From contig JAKSAU010000585.1 in assembly GCA_022361535.1 (NCBI GenBank), positions 1 to 5,733 of the forward strand: a DNA stretch of 5,733 bases, in the 5' to 3' direction. Below the pieces are notes generated by a model. That model searched no databases. It had not been told where the DNA came from and saw nothing but the letters and a program-made list of their open reading frames with translations. The position numbers and the translations under genes are program-made. Origin of the DNA: Desulfobacterales bacterium. GTDB lineage: Bacteria > Desulfobacterota > Desulfobacteria > Desulfobacterales > Desulfobacteraceae. How positions within the stretch are numbered: position 1 is the stretch's first letter; every line of letters starts with the position of its first letter. Below are positions 1 through 5,565 of this stretch, one piece after another.

Positions 1-50
1 CCTGCTCTGGAAAATAACATAAAATAACTCAGATTCTCAGGTTGTCAACG

Positions 51-776
51 ATGAATGAAGAACTGGATTTTGTCAAAGACATGTTTGACAAAATTGCACC
101 GAAATATGATTTTCTCAACCGCCTGCTCAGTATGCGCCAGGATGTCCGTTGGCGTAGGGAGATGGTTAAAGCCGCAACACTTTCCAATGAATCAAAAATT
201 TTGGACGTGGCATGCGGTACCTGTGACGTTGGATTAGAAGCTAGCAGCCACTTGAAAGGAAAGCTTAAGGTCATTGGGCTTGATTTCTCTTTGGGTATGC
301 TCAAATTAGGGCAGCAAAAACTTTTAAGACATCAGGACCAAACCATCGCTCTTGTCAATGGGGATGCATTGAATCTTCCCTTAAAAAACACACTTTTTGA
401 TGCAGGTTTTATTGCTTTTGGCATTCGTAACATCATGAACCGCAAAGGGGCCATGCTGGAATTTCACCGAACTTTAAAGGATGGTGGGCGCCTGGTGGTC
501 CTGGAGCTGACAACACCTGAAAAGGGATTAATGCGCCACATCTATCTGGCCTATTTTAAAAAAATTCTCCCCTTGATCGGATCTTTTTTCTCCAAACACA
601 GCAATGCGTATTCCTATCTGCCTGATTCAGTATTAAAGTTTCCTACGCCACGTGAATTTGCCCGTTTGATGAAGGAATCCGGATTTAAAAATGTTCGTTA
701 CAAACAGATGACCTTTGGTATTGTCACCCTTTTTGTGGGGGTAAAACCTGATCTGATAAAAAAATCTTATCAATAG
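51..776 (+). CDS. menG: Demethylmenaquinone methyltransferase (UbiE/MenG family)
   Basis: This is a class I SAM-dependent methyltransferase that, by family, C-methylates demethylmenaquinone in the last step of menaquinone synthesis at the inner face of the membrane. From the ATG at 51 it is 241 residues, close to the usual UbiE/MenG length. Visible features are the family N-terminus APKYDFLNRLLSMR (16-29) followed by RWRR, SAM motif I LDVACGTCDV (51-60), the acidic ribose-binding position in GLDFS (76-80), GDALNLP (104-110), IAFGIRN (121-127), LKDGGRLVVLE (142-152) and the C-terminal GIVTLFVGVK (223-232). An in-frame TTG at 42 would add three residues. I prefer the ATG because AGG at 39-41 lies 9 bases before it, although this ribosome site is weak. 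No promoter is visible in the 50 bases upstream, so it may be cotranscribed with a gene to the left. MenG is favoured over UbiE because an anaerobe is inferred; the sequence alone does not separate the two substrates. Confidence 0.93.
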   Translation: MNEELDFVKDMFDKIAPKYDFLNRLLSMRQDVRWRREMVKAATLSNESKILDVACGTCDVGLEASSHLKGKLKVIGLDFSLGMLKLGQQKLLRHQDQTIALVNGDALNLPLKNTLFDAGFIAFGIRNIMNRKGAMLEFHRTLKDGGRLVVLELTTPEKGLMRHIYLAYFKKILPLIGSFFSKHSNAYSYLPDSVLKFPTPREFARLMKESGFKNVRYKQMTFGIVTLFVGVKPDLIKKSYQ

Positions 777-855
777 TCCTAAAAAGTTGCAAAATTTGTA
801 ATAAAAAAGTAAATCTTTTAACCAAAGCCTTATTGTCAATCATACGTAAAAACCA

Positions 856-886
856 GGCTCAGTGCAGTGTAACACGAGCCTGAGCC
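856..886. terminator. Hairpin between menG and the next gene, possible terminator
   Basis: The arms GGCTCAG (856-862) and CTGAGCC (880-886) pair perfectly across a 17-base loop. An alternative fold pairs GGCTC with GAGCC (876-880) and adds GTG/CAC inside, with one bulged A. On the + strand only a short ATTT follows. On the minus strand the stem is followed three bases later by TTTTT, so it looks more like a terminator for leftward transcription. It sits about 80 bases after menG and just before the promoter at 909-937. It could end menG transcripts weakly or insulate the promoter. Confidence 0.4.
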
Positions 887-908
887 ATTTATGACATCCC
901 TCAATATC

Positions 909-937
909 TTGACAACCAGCCGGGCTTACTTTATAAA
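909..937 (+). promoter_or_regulatory. Sigma-70-type promoter for the 221-aa membrane protein
   Basis: A perfect -35 box TTGACA (909-914) is followed after exactly 17 bases by TATAAA (932-937), which matches the -10 consensus at five of six positions. Transcription would begin near 944, giving a leader of roughly 28 bases before the ATG at 972. This makes the downstream gene a separate unit from menG. No operator-like repeat overlaps the boxes, so strong constitutive expression is the simplest reading. Confidence 0.7.
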
Positions 938-971
938 CTTGCTGCCGTAATTAATTGGAAATGCATTAAAT

Positions 972-1637
972 ATGAAACACACCCTTTTTCACACTGTGGA
1001 AGGACGGATCCTTTTGCTCGGGATCTTTCTTGCTGTCACCTTTGTCATGCTAGTGGGCATTTATTGTGTGGTGGATTTTTCCATAGCCAAAATCATGGTA
1101 CTGGTTTTACTTGCCCATTTTGTGGGAAGCCGGGCCGGCGGTATAGGCCTGTGCATCCTTAACGGGTTTGATCCGGTGTCCACCATTACATATAATTTTT
1201 ATGTTGAAACACTGATTGTGTGCTTTACTTACTCAGGCTTTGTCTTGAGCACCACCAACTACCTTAAAGTAGAGTGGATCAAACGGTTCATGGATAAATT
1301 GGCAGACAAAGCCCTTGAAAAAAAGGACAAGATTGAACGCTGGGGATGGATCGGTATCTTCAGTTTTGTTATGGCGCCTTTGCCTGTAACAGGTCCTGTG
1401 ATTGGCTCCATTATCGGATACATGCTCAGGATGCGCTTGGTCAGCAATTTTACGGCAACTGCACTTGGAACACTCACAGCCACAGTGATATGGTGTTACG
1501 GGTTTGAATTTTTAGAGCAAAGATTCCAGATGATTCAATATGTGTTTATCGTCATATGCGTGATGATCATCATTCCTTACCTCAAACCCATGAAAAAATT
1601 CATCGAGTCCTGTATCAAAGAAGACCCAAAAGCATAA
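972..1637 (+). CDS. Six-helix membrane protein, COG2426 / small multi-drug export family-like
   Basis: This 221-residue integral membrane protein has hydrophobic segments at about 11-33, 38-62, 76-95, 125-150, 157-180 and 186-203. A charged loop at 98-124 (KRFMDKLADKALEKKDKIER) separates the third and fourth. The stretch FVMAPLPVTGPVIGSIIGYM (132-151) resembles the PLPxTGxxxGxxIA signature I associate with PF06695/COG2426, annotated as 'putative small multi-drug export protein'. That name is historical and no substrate is established, so treat it as a family label. The start is the ATG at 972, with GGAA at 957-960 eleven bases upstream. The gene has its own strong promoter and ends 13 bases before a convergent terminator, so it appears monocistronic. 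Fold and location are well supported. The family is likely and the function unknown. Confidence 0.75.
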   Translation: MKHTLFHTVEGRILLLGIFLAVTFVMLVGIYCVVDFSIAKIMVLVLLAHFVGSRAGGIGLCILNGFDPVSTITYNFYVETLIVCFTYSGFVLSTTNYLKVEWIKRFMDKLADKALEKKDKIERWGWIGIFSFVMAPLPVTGPVIGSIIGYMLRMRLVSNFTATALGTLTATVIWCYGFEFLEQRFQMIQYVFIVICVMIIIPYLKPMKKFIESCIKEDPKA

Positions 1638-1650
1638 CATCGATAAATAA

Positions 1651-1682
1651 TAAACCGCAGCACCTTTCGGCACCGCGGTTTA
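1651..1682. terminator. Bidirectional terminator between convergent genes
   Basis: TAAACCGC (1651-1658) and GCGGTTTA (1675-1682) form a perfect 8-bp stem around a 16-base loop. On the minus strand the loop can close further as CC-GAAA-GG, a stable GNRA-type tetraloop, and the stem is followed by the T-rich TTATTTAT. On the + strand the GGTTTA of the stem provides the T-rich end. The hairpin lies 13 bases after the stop of the + strand membrane protein and 38 bases after the stop of minus-strand nadB. It therefore serves both converging transcripts. Confidence 0.78.
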
Positions 1683-1720
1683 ATAGTATAGAGTTTTCTT
1701 TGAGAAATCTGACCAGGGAA

Positions 1721-3337
1721 TCAAAACTGTTTTTGAATGATGGTCTGCTGCAGACAGTTGACATCATCCCGGTCCGGATACCAAATATTATAGTGCAGCC
1801 CCCGGCTTTCCTTGCGCATCAAAGCAGACCGGATGATCAATTCAGCCACAGTGGCAAGGTTTCTCAATTCGATAAGGTCAGAAGTGATCCTAAAATCCCA
1901 ATAGTATTCGTCAATTTCCTGCTGGATATTTTCGATCCTGCGCTGGGCCCGGATGAGTCGTTTATCCGAACGGACAATGCCGACATAGTTCCACATAAGA
2001 CGGCGGATCTCATCCCAGTTATGGGTAACAACAATGGCCTCGTCACTATCCAGGGTATCGGCCTCATCCCAGGGTTCAAGGGTGACAGTTACTTTATTTC
2101 CTATGGCTCTGAACTCTTCCACTGAAGCAGTGCTTGCATTATGTGCATACACAAGGGCCTCAAGCAGGGAATTTGAGGCAAGGCGATTTGCCCCATGAAG
2201 TCCTGTACAGGCAGTCTCTCCCACGGCATATAGACGCTGGACATCTGTACGGCCATTGAGATCTGTGGCTACGCCACCACACATATAGTGAGCTGCCGGT
2301 ACGACAGGAATAGGCTGTTTGGTTATATCGATACCAAATCCCTGGCATTTTGCATGGATATTGGGGAAGCGCTTCCTGATAAAATCCGCATCCTTGTGTG
2401 TGATATCCAGGAAAACCGAATCAGCACCGGTTTTTTTCAACTCATTGTCAATAGCCCGTGCAACCACGTCCCTGCAGGCAAGTTCTTTGTCAGGGGAATA
2501 CTTTTCCATGAATCGGCGACCTTTCTCATCAATAAGATAGGCGCCTTCTCCACGAACTGCTTCGGAAATTAAAAAATTCTTGGCTTCAGGGTGATACAGA
2601 CAGGTGGGATGAAACTGGACAAATTCCATATTCGCAACGGACGCTCCTGCCCGGTATGCCATGGCAATACCGTCTCCTGTGGCAATATCCGGATTGGAGG
2701 TATACAGGTAAACCTTGGAAGCTCCACCCGTTGCCAAAAGGGTTACTCCGCTGTAAAACGTTTCTACCTTCCCTGTGGTACTGTTCAACACATAAGCACC
2801 ACAGCAGATATTTTCATGCTGGGTTCTTACCAAACCGCTTCTGATACTGGTTGAAAAAGTAATCAGGTTGACGGCAATATGGTCTTCCAGGATGGTGATG
2901 TTGTCATTTTTTTCAACATTGGCAATCAGGACATCCTCTATTTCTCTTCCTGTCAGGTCGTGGGCATGAATTATCCGTTTTTCAGAATGGCCCCCTTCCT
3001 GGCCCAAAGAAAAATCATATTTTCCATCGCCGTCCATATTGAACCGGGCACCCTGGTCTACAAGCTCACGGATCCTGTCCGGCCCGTTCTCCACCACCAT
3101 GCGGACGACTTCCTCTGTGCAGAGTCCGTCTCCGGCTTTGAGGGTATCTTCCAAATGAAGCTCAAACGAGTCTGTTTTACTGAACACAGAAGCAACACCG
3201 CCCTGGGCCAGGGCAGTGTTGGTCTTGTGAATCTTCTTTTTGGTGATGATGGTAACCTTGCCGTATTCTGCAACTTTGAGTGCATAACTCAAACCGGCAA
3301 TTCCACTCCCGATAACCAGAAAATCGGTTTTAATCAT
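1721..3337 (-). CDS. nadB: L-aspartate oxidase
   Basis: This cytoplasmic FAD enzyme oxidises L-aspartate to iminoaspartate, the first step of de novo NAD synthesis; quinolinate synthase (NadA) uses the product. At 538 residues it is full length (E. coli NadB has 540). The FAD-binding VIGSGIAGLSYAL motif is at 8-20 and the flavin-contacting TNTALAQGGVAS at 39-50. The capping and active-site elements follow: QFHPT with His243, CRDVVARAID with Arg289, PAAHYMCGG with His350 and GANRLASNS with Arg385. These correspond to E. coli His244, Arg290, His351 and Arg386. The C-terminal helical domain holds MWNYVGIVR (448-456), QQEIDEYY (472-479) and MRKESRGLH (507-515). The bacterial NadB features separate it from succinate dehydrogenase and fumarate reductase flavoproteins. 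It starts 24 bases after the SH3-protein gene with no promoter or terminator visible between, so the two are probably cotranscribed. Its ribosome site is weak (AAAAAGACG). In an anaerobe, fumarate or menaquinone would be the expected electron acceptor (inference). Confidence 0.97.
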   Translation of the reverse strand: MIKTDFLVIGSGIAGLSYALKVAEYGKVTIITKKKIHKTNTALAQGGVASVFSKTDSFELHLEDTLKAGDGLCTEEVVRMVVENGPDRIRELVDQGARFNMDGDGKYDFSLGQEGGHSEKRIIHAHDLTGREIEDVLIANVEKNDNITILEDHIAVNLITFSTSIRSGLVRTQHENICCGAYVLNSTTGKVETFYSGVTLLATGGASKVYLYTSNPDIATGDGIAMAYRAGASVANMEFVQFHPTCLYHPEAKNFLISEAVRGEGAYLIDEKGRRFMEKYSPDKELACRDVVARAIDNELKKTGADSVFLDITHKDADFIRKRFPNIHAKCQGFGIDITKQPIPVVPAAHYMCGGVATDLNGRTDVQRLYAVGETACTGLHGANRLASNSLLEALVYAHNASTASVEEFRAIGNKVTVTLEPWDEADTLDSDEAIVVTHNWDEIRRLMWNYVGIVRSDKRLIRAQRRIENIQQEIDEYYWDFRITSDLIELRNLATVAELIIRSALMRKESRGLHYNIWYPDRDDVNCLQQTIIQKQF

Positions 3338-3361
3338 TTGGCATCGTCTTTTTGCATGGGG

Positions 3362-3973
3362 TTAGGATAACAGCGAACTTCTTTTCTTTTTGCGTGTACT
3401 GAGTCCGAAAATGAGGCCCACGATGAAAACACCAGCACCTGAAAGGAACCAAAGCTTTTCGTCGTTGTTCATATTTTCTTGGAGCACCTGGATCTGTGAT
3501 TTCTGATCTTCCGACACTTTAAGAAGTTCCTTGTATTCAGCATCCAGCTTCAGGTAGTCAGCAGACGCCTGTTTCAACTCCTTATATTTTTTTTCAATGT
3601 CTGTCAGCACACCGTTTTTTGACTTGAGCGTTTCAACTTTTTGCTCAGCTGCATCAAGATCAGCTGCCAGGCGCATATTTTCTTTTTTCAACCTTTGTAC
3701 CATAAGTGTTTTGGGTACTTCCTCTGTTAAAAACCGGCTTAACACCCAACCGTTCTTTCCCTGGGCAGTCTGAACCATGGACCAATCTTTCTGGTAATCC
3801 AAGATTTCCAGTTTGGTGCCTGAGGTAAGCATCTCTACAATCTTATGGGTGGTCCCCGGGCCTGTTCGCATGGTGATCTTGGTCACTCCGGTAACATATA
3901 TATCTTTAGCAAACAAAGGCACGGTTGTAGCAAAAAAGAAAAGGCATATCAGGATCAGGTATTTTATTCTCAT
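3362..3973 (-). CDS. YgiM-like SH3-domain, membrane-anchored protein (TIGR04211 type)
   Basis: This 203-residue envelope protein has the layout of the E. coli YgiM family. A signal peptide (1-22, cleavage probably after LFA) is followed by a bacterial SH3 domain (about 25-82) with the typical LRTGPG-like element MRTGPGTTHKIVEML (35-49), SGTKLEIL and NGWVLSRFL. A long charged coiled coil (about 88-170) follows, then one transmembrane helix (about 174-192) and a basic cytoplasmic tail RKKKR (194-198). The SH3 domain and coiled coil should therefore face the periplasm. SH3b domains often bind peptidoglycan, but no enzymatic domain is present and the role of the family is not settled. The start is well supported by AGAGGG seven bases upstream (3981-3986). 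The gene lies directly before nadB with a 24-base gap. No functional link between the two is obvious, so this may be chance operon packing. Confidence 0.88.
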   Translation of the reverse strand: MRIKYLILICLFFFATTVPLFAKDIYVTGVTKITMRTGPGTTHKIVEMLTSGTKLEILDYQKDWSMVQTAQGKNGWVLSRFLTEEVPKTLMVQRLKKENMRLAADLDAAEQKVETLKSKNGVLTDIEKKYKELKQASADYLKLDAEYKELLKVSEDQKSQIQVLQENMNNDEKLWFLSGAGVFIVGLIFGLSTRKKKRSSLLS

Positions 3974-4006
3974 TTCATATCCCTCTTAAATTAATTTTAG
4001 GTATCC

Positions 4007-4033
4007 ATTATCACTGGAAACGCCCAATATCAA
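4007..4033 (-). promoter_or_regulatory. Weak candidate promoter for the SH3-protein/nadB unit
   Basis: On the minus strand TTGATA (4028-4033) is followed after 15 bases by GATAAT (4007-4012), about 34 bases before the SH3 gene's start codon. Each box matches consensus at five of six positions, but the 15-base spacing is short. A 17-base spacing gives only the poor TAATGG. No terminator is clear after the solute-binding gene, so read-through across this 178-base gap is an alternative source of transcription. Confidence 0.28.
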
Positions 4034-4151
4034 GGCGAAATACACAAAAGCCCTATACCAGGGTGTACAAGATAAGTTTAACTTAAAAGGCAGGTATCCT
4101 GATTAGAACAGCCTATACACAAAGGATAAAACAGTTGCACAGTATTTTAGT

Positions 4152-4937
4152 TCAGTGCCAGGTCTTAGGAAATGATGCAATATTTTTTTGGATAATTTCA
4201 TCATAGGCAGCCTCATTTTTAAGTTCAGACAATCCGCGGTTAAATTTGGCTGCCAATTGAGCGCTTCCCTTGAGGCCTTTGGGAAACATGATACGATATT
4301 TTGATATTTTAAGGGGTTTTGGATGATGGGTAAATCTGTTAGCTGTATCTTCATCATACCTGCTTCGGATAAACCCGTAGCCCACGTAGTAAGAAAGGGG
4401 AAATAAATCGGTCCTGCCATAGAGCAGTTTGTCAAACTGGATAACATCTGTTGGGGTCTGATCAACAATTAGCAAGCCATCATCCATGGCCTTATGGAAT
4501 TTAGAACCATAATAATTCTTAAGTGTGACGCCGATGCGTAACCCTTCCAGATCGTCGTAGTCCTGCCAATCAAACGGGATGGATGCCAGATGAAAAAAGA
4601 CCAGGGGCGCCTCAAAATACGCATCACTAAATAAAAACCATTGTGCCCTTTCTTCAGACCGGACCCACCCAACAGTTCCGGTAACCTTTCCTGATTTTGC
4701 AAGGCTGAAAGCTCTTGCCGGCGGATAAAACTTATAGCGCACTTCAATTTTCGACTTCTCAAAAGCGGCAGAGATGATGGAAGGGGCAATGCCGTAACCG
4801 TTAACTGCCGAGTTGGACAGGGGCGGATACTCCATGAGAGTAAAGACCAGCGGTTTTTGGGCCATACACACCAAAGGAGTTGATGCTAGGCAAAATACTA
4901 AGACACTTACGATTTGTCTTTTTATTCGCGCTCTCAT
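4152..4937 (-). CDS. Periplasmic solute-binding protein, family 3 (orphan)
   Basis: This 261-residue exported protein has the two-lobed fold of amino-acid-type ABC binding proteins (SBP_bac_3, PF00497). A signal peptide spans about 1-26 (basic MRARIKR, hydrophobic core, cleavage likely after VCMA). Cys24 is not in a good lipobox, so a soluble periplasmic protein is favoured. Lobe 1 shows TLMEYPPLSN (33-42), GYGIAPSIISAAFEK (47-61), PPARAFSLAKSGKVTGTVGW (72-91) and SEERAQWFLFSDAYFE (94-109), where Arg97 sits at the position that usually holds the ligand carboxylate. Lobe 2 begins near DLEGLRIGV (129-137). No permease or ATPase gene is adjacent, so it may serve a distant transporter or act as a sensor; the ligand cannot be read from sequence. 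The start is fixed by an in-frame TAA four codons upstream, but no Shine-Dalgarno sequence precedes the ATG. A likely promoter lies at 4992-5020. Confidence 0.86.
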   Translation of the reverse strand: MRARIKRQIVSVLVFCLASTPLVCMAQKPLVFTLMEYPPLSNSAVNGYGIAPSIISAAFEKSKIEVRYKFYPPARAFSLAKSGKVTGTVGWVRSEERAQWFLFSDAYFEAPLVFFHLASIPFDWQDYDDLEGLRIGVTLKNYYGSKFHKAMDDGLLIVDQTPTDVIQFDKLLYGRTDLFPLSYYVGYGFIRSRYDEDTANRFTHHPKPLKISKYRIMFPKGLKGSAQLAAKFNRGLSELKNEAAYDEIIQKNIASFPKTWH

Positions 4938-4978
4938 AAGTACCGGTTAAATTGAAATAGTTGGTAAGCAGGTAGCAA
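4934..4978 (-). other. Possible 14-codon leader frame overlapping the solute-binding gene start
   Basis: On the minus strand a TTG at 4976-4978 opens a 14-codon frame (LLPAYQLFQFNRYL). Its TGA (4934-4936) overlaps the ATG of the solute-binding gene in an ATGA arrangement. A good AAGGAG (4989-4994) lies ten bases before the TTG, whereas the solute-binding gene itself has no ribosome site. This would fit translational coupling. Against it, the best -10 box (4992-4997) overlaps the same AAGGAG, so that promoter's transcript would lack the site, and TTG is a rare start codon. Confidence 0.2.
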
Positions 4979-4991
4979 CTTTCTAACTCTC

Positions 4992-5020
4992 CTTATATGT
5001 CTTTGCCCGGATGAGATCAA
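4992..5020 (-). promoter_or_regulatory. Sigma-70-type promoter for the solute-binding gene
   Basis: On the minus strand TTGATC (5015-5020) and TATAAG (4992-4997) are separated by exactly 17 bases. They match consensus at four and five positions respectively. Transcription would start near 4985, leaving a leader of about 48 bases before the start codon at 4937. The perfect palindrome at 5048-5068 ends 27 bases upstream of the -35 box, a place where an activator or a looping repressor could act. Confidence 0.55.
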
Positions 5021-5047
5021 TTCTTCTTTTATCTTAACGCGTTTTTA

Positions 5048-5068
5048 CTTTTGAACGCCGTTCAAAAG
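5048..5068. promoter_or_regulatory. Perfect 9+9 palindrome, candidate operator
   Basis: CTTTTGAAC (5048-5056) and GTTCAAAAG (5060-5068) are exact inverted copies around a three-base GCC. The right arm covers the TGA stop (5062-5064) and last codon of the four-helix protein gene. The site is not a standard terminator, because no T-run follows on either strand; the minus strand continues with TAAAAACG. Length and symmetry resemble operators of dimeric repressors such as TetR-family proteins. Its position upstream of the solute-binding promoter allows that role. No regulator gene is in the window. Confidence 0.45.
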
Positions 5069-5532
5069 GGATTTTGATCTGATATTTTTTTTGGGTAGGC
5101 TGAAAATGAATGCCACCCTAAAACGGTACCATAAATAAATAGGCAAGCGATAATGCATGAGACAATCGAAAAAATGATAAACCGAGGTGCAACAGGTATT
5201 GAAACTGTCCAGACCTTTATAACGATCAAAAATTCAGGTATGAACAATAATCCTCGAAGAGTAAACACAGCACTTATAAAAACCAGAAGCGGCTTCAGAT
5301 ACGGAAGCCTGCGAATATAACCTGCTCCAGAAAGTGCATATAAGCCGAAAAGAAAAAGAATGCCAGCAACAAAAAAGCTAGCCAAAATCAGAGCATAAAC
5401 ATTTTCAACCAATTTTTCAGGCGCACCAAAATATAAACTCAATGATGGAAAAAAACCTATGACAGCCTGAAAAAAAGACAATCCAAAACAAATCAGACCG
5501 GCCCATTTAAGACTCTTTTTGAACTCATACAT
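5062..5532 (-). CDS. Four-helix membrane protein of unknown function
   Basis: I cannot assign a function to this 156-residue protein. It has four hydrophobic segments at about 10-33, 45-68, 81-105 and 115-138, short loops and no signal peptide. The most distinctive stretch is FGLYALSGAGYIRRLPYLKP (62-81), joining helix 2 to helix 3, followed by FTLRGLLFIPEF (90-101). I have the impression that similar small proteins with a GLYALSGAGxxRRLP loop occur elsewhere in Proteobacteria, but I know no characterised member. The start is well supported: AAGGA (5541-5545) lies eight bases before the ATG. The gene begins 33 bases after the stop of the UbiB/AarF-like gene with no promoter between, so cotranscription is likely. 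Its stop codon lies inside the palindrome at 5048-5068. Confidence 0.78.
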   Translation of the reverse strand: MYEFKKSLKWAGLICFGLSFFQAVIGFFPSLSLYFGAPEKLVENVYALILASFFVAGILFLFGLYALSGAGYIRRLPYLKPLLVFISAVFTLRGLLFIPEFLIVIKVWTVSIPVAPRFIIFSIVSCIIACLFIYGTVLGWHSFSAYPKKISDQNPF

Positions 5533-5545
5533 TTTTTGATTCCTT

Positions 5546-5562
5546 ACACAACTGCGTTGAGT
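5546..5562. repeat. Imperfect palindrome before the four-helix protein gene
   Basis: ACACAAC (5546-5552) and GTTGAGT (5556-5562) are inverted copies with one mismatch around a three-base TGC. The site fills half of the 33-base gap between the UbiB/AarF-like stop and the ribosome site of the next gene. Its AAC-N3-GTT core matches the stronger palindrome at 5048-5068. It could be a weak second binding site, an intercistronic hairpin or chance. Confidence 0.25.
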
Positions 5563-5565
5563 GTT

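Noticed and set aside
1..27. Possible 3' end of an upstream + strand gene (PALENNIK then TAA)
   Set aside because: All three forward frames stop within the first 27 bases, so eight residues cannot distinguish a real C-terminus from chance.
754..772. Inverted repeat TGATAA/TTATCA at the end of menG
   Set aside because: It is an A/T-rich 6-bp stem inside the coding end, with no following T-run; too weak for a terminator.
1556..2125. A 189-codon frame on the + strand overlapping the membrane protein's end and opposite nadB
   Set aside because: It lies antisense to clearly conserved NadB sequence, runs through the terminator hairpin and has no recognisable domain; it is a shadow of nadB codon bias.
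2879..3370. A 163-codon + strand frame opposite the start of nadB
   Set aside because: It is antisense to the FAD-binding region of NadB, with no promoter, ribosome site or family resemblance.
4051..4101. Small hairpins CCCT/AGGG (4051-4063) and CAGG/CCTG (4091-4101) after the solute-binding gene
   Set aside because: Stems of only four base pairs are too unstable to call terminators, although the second has TTTT two bases after it on the minus strand.
4103..4468. A 121-codon minus-strand frame overlapping the solute-binding gene in another frame
   Set aside because: The overlapping frame carries the conserved binding-protein sequence; this one has no domain features.
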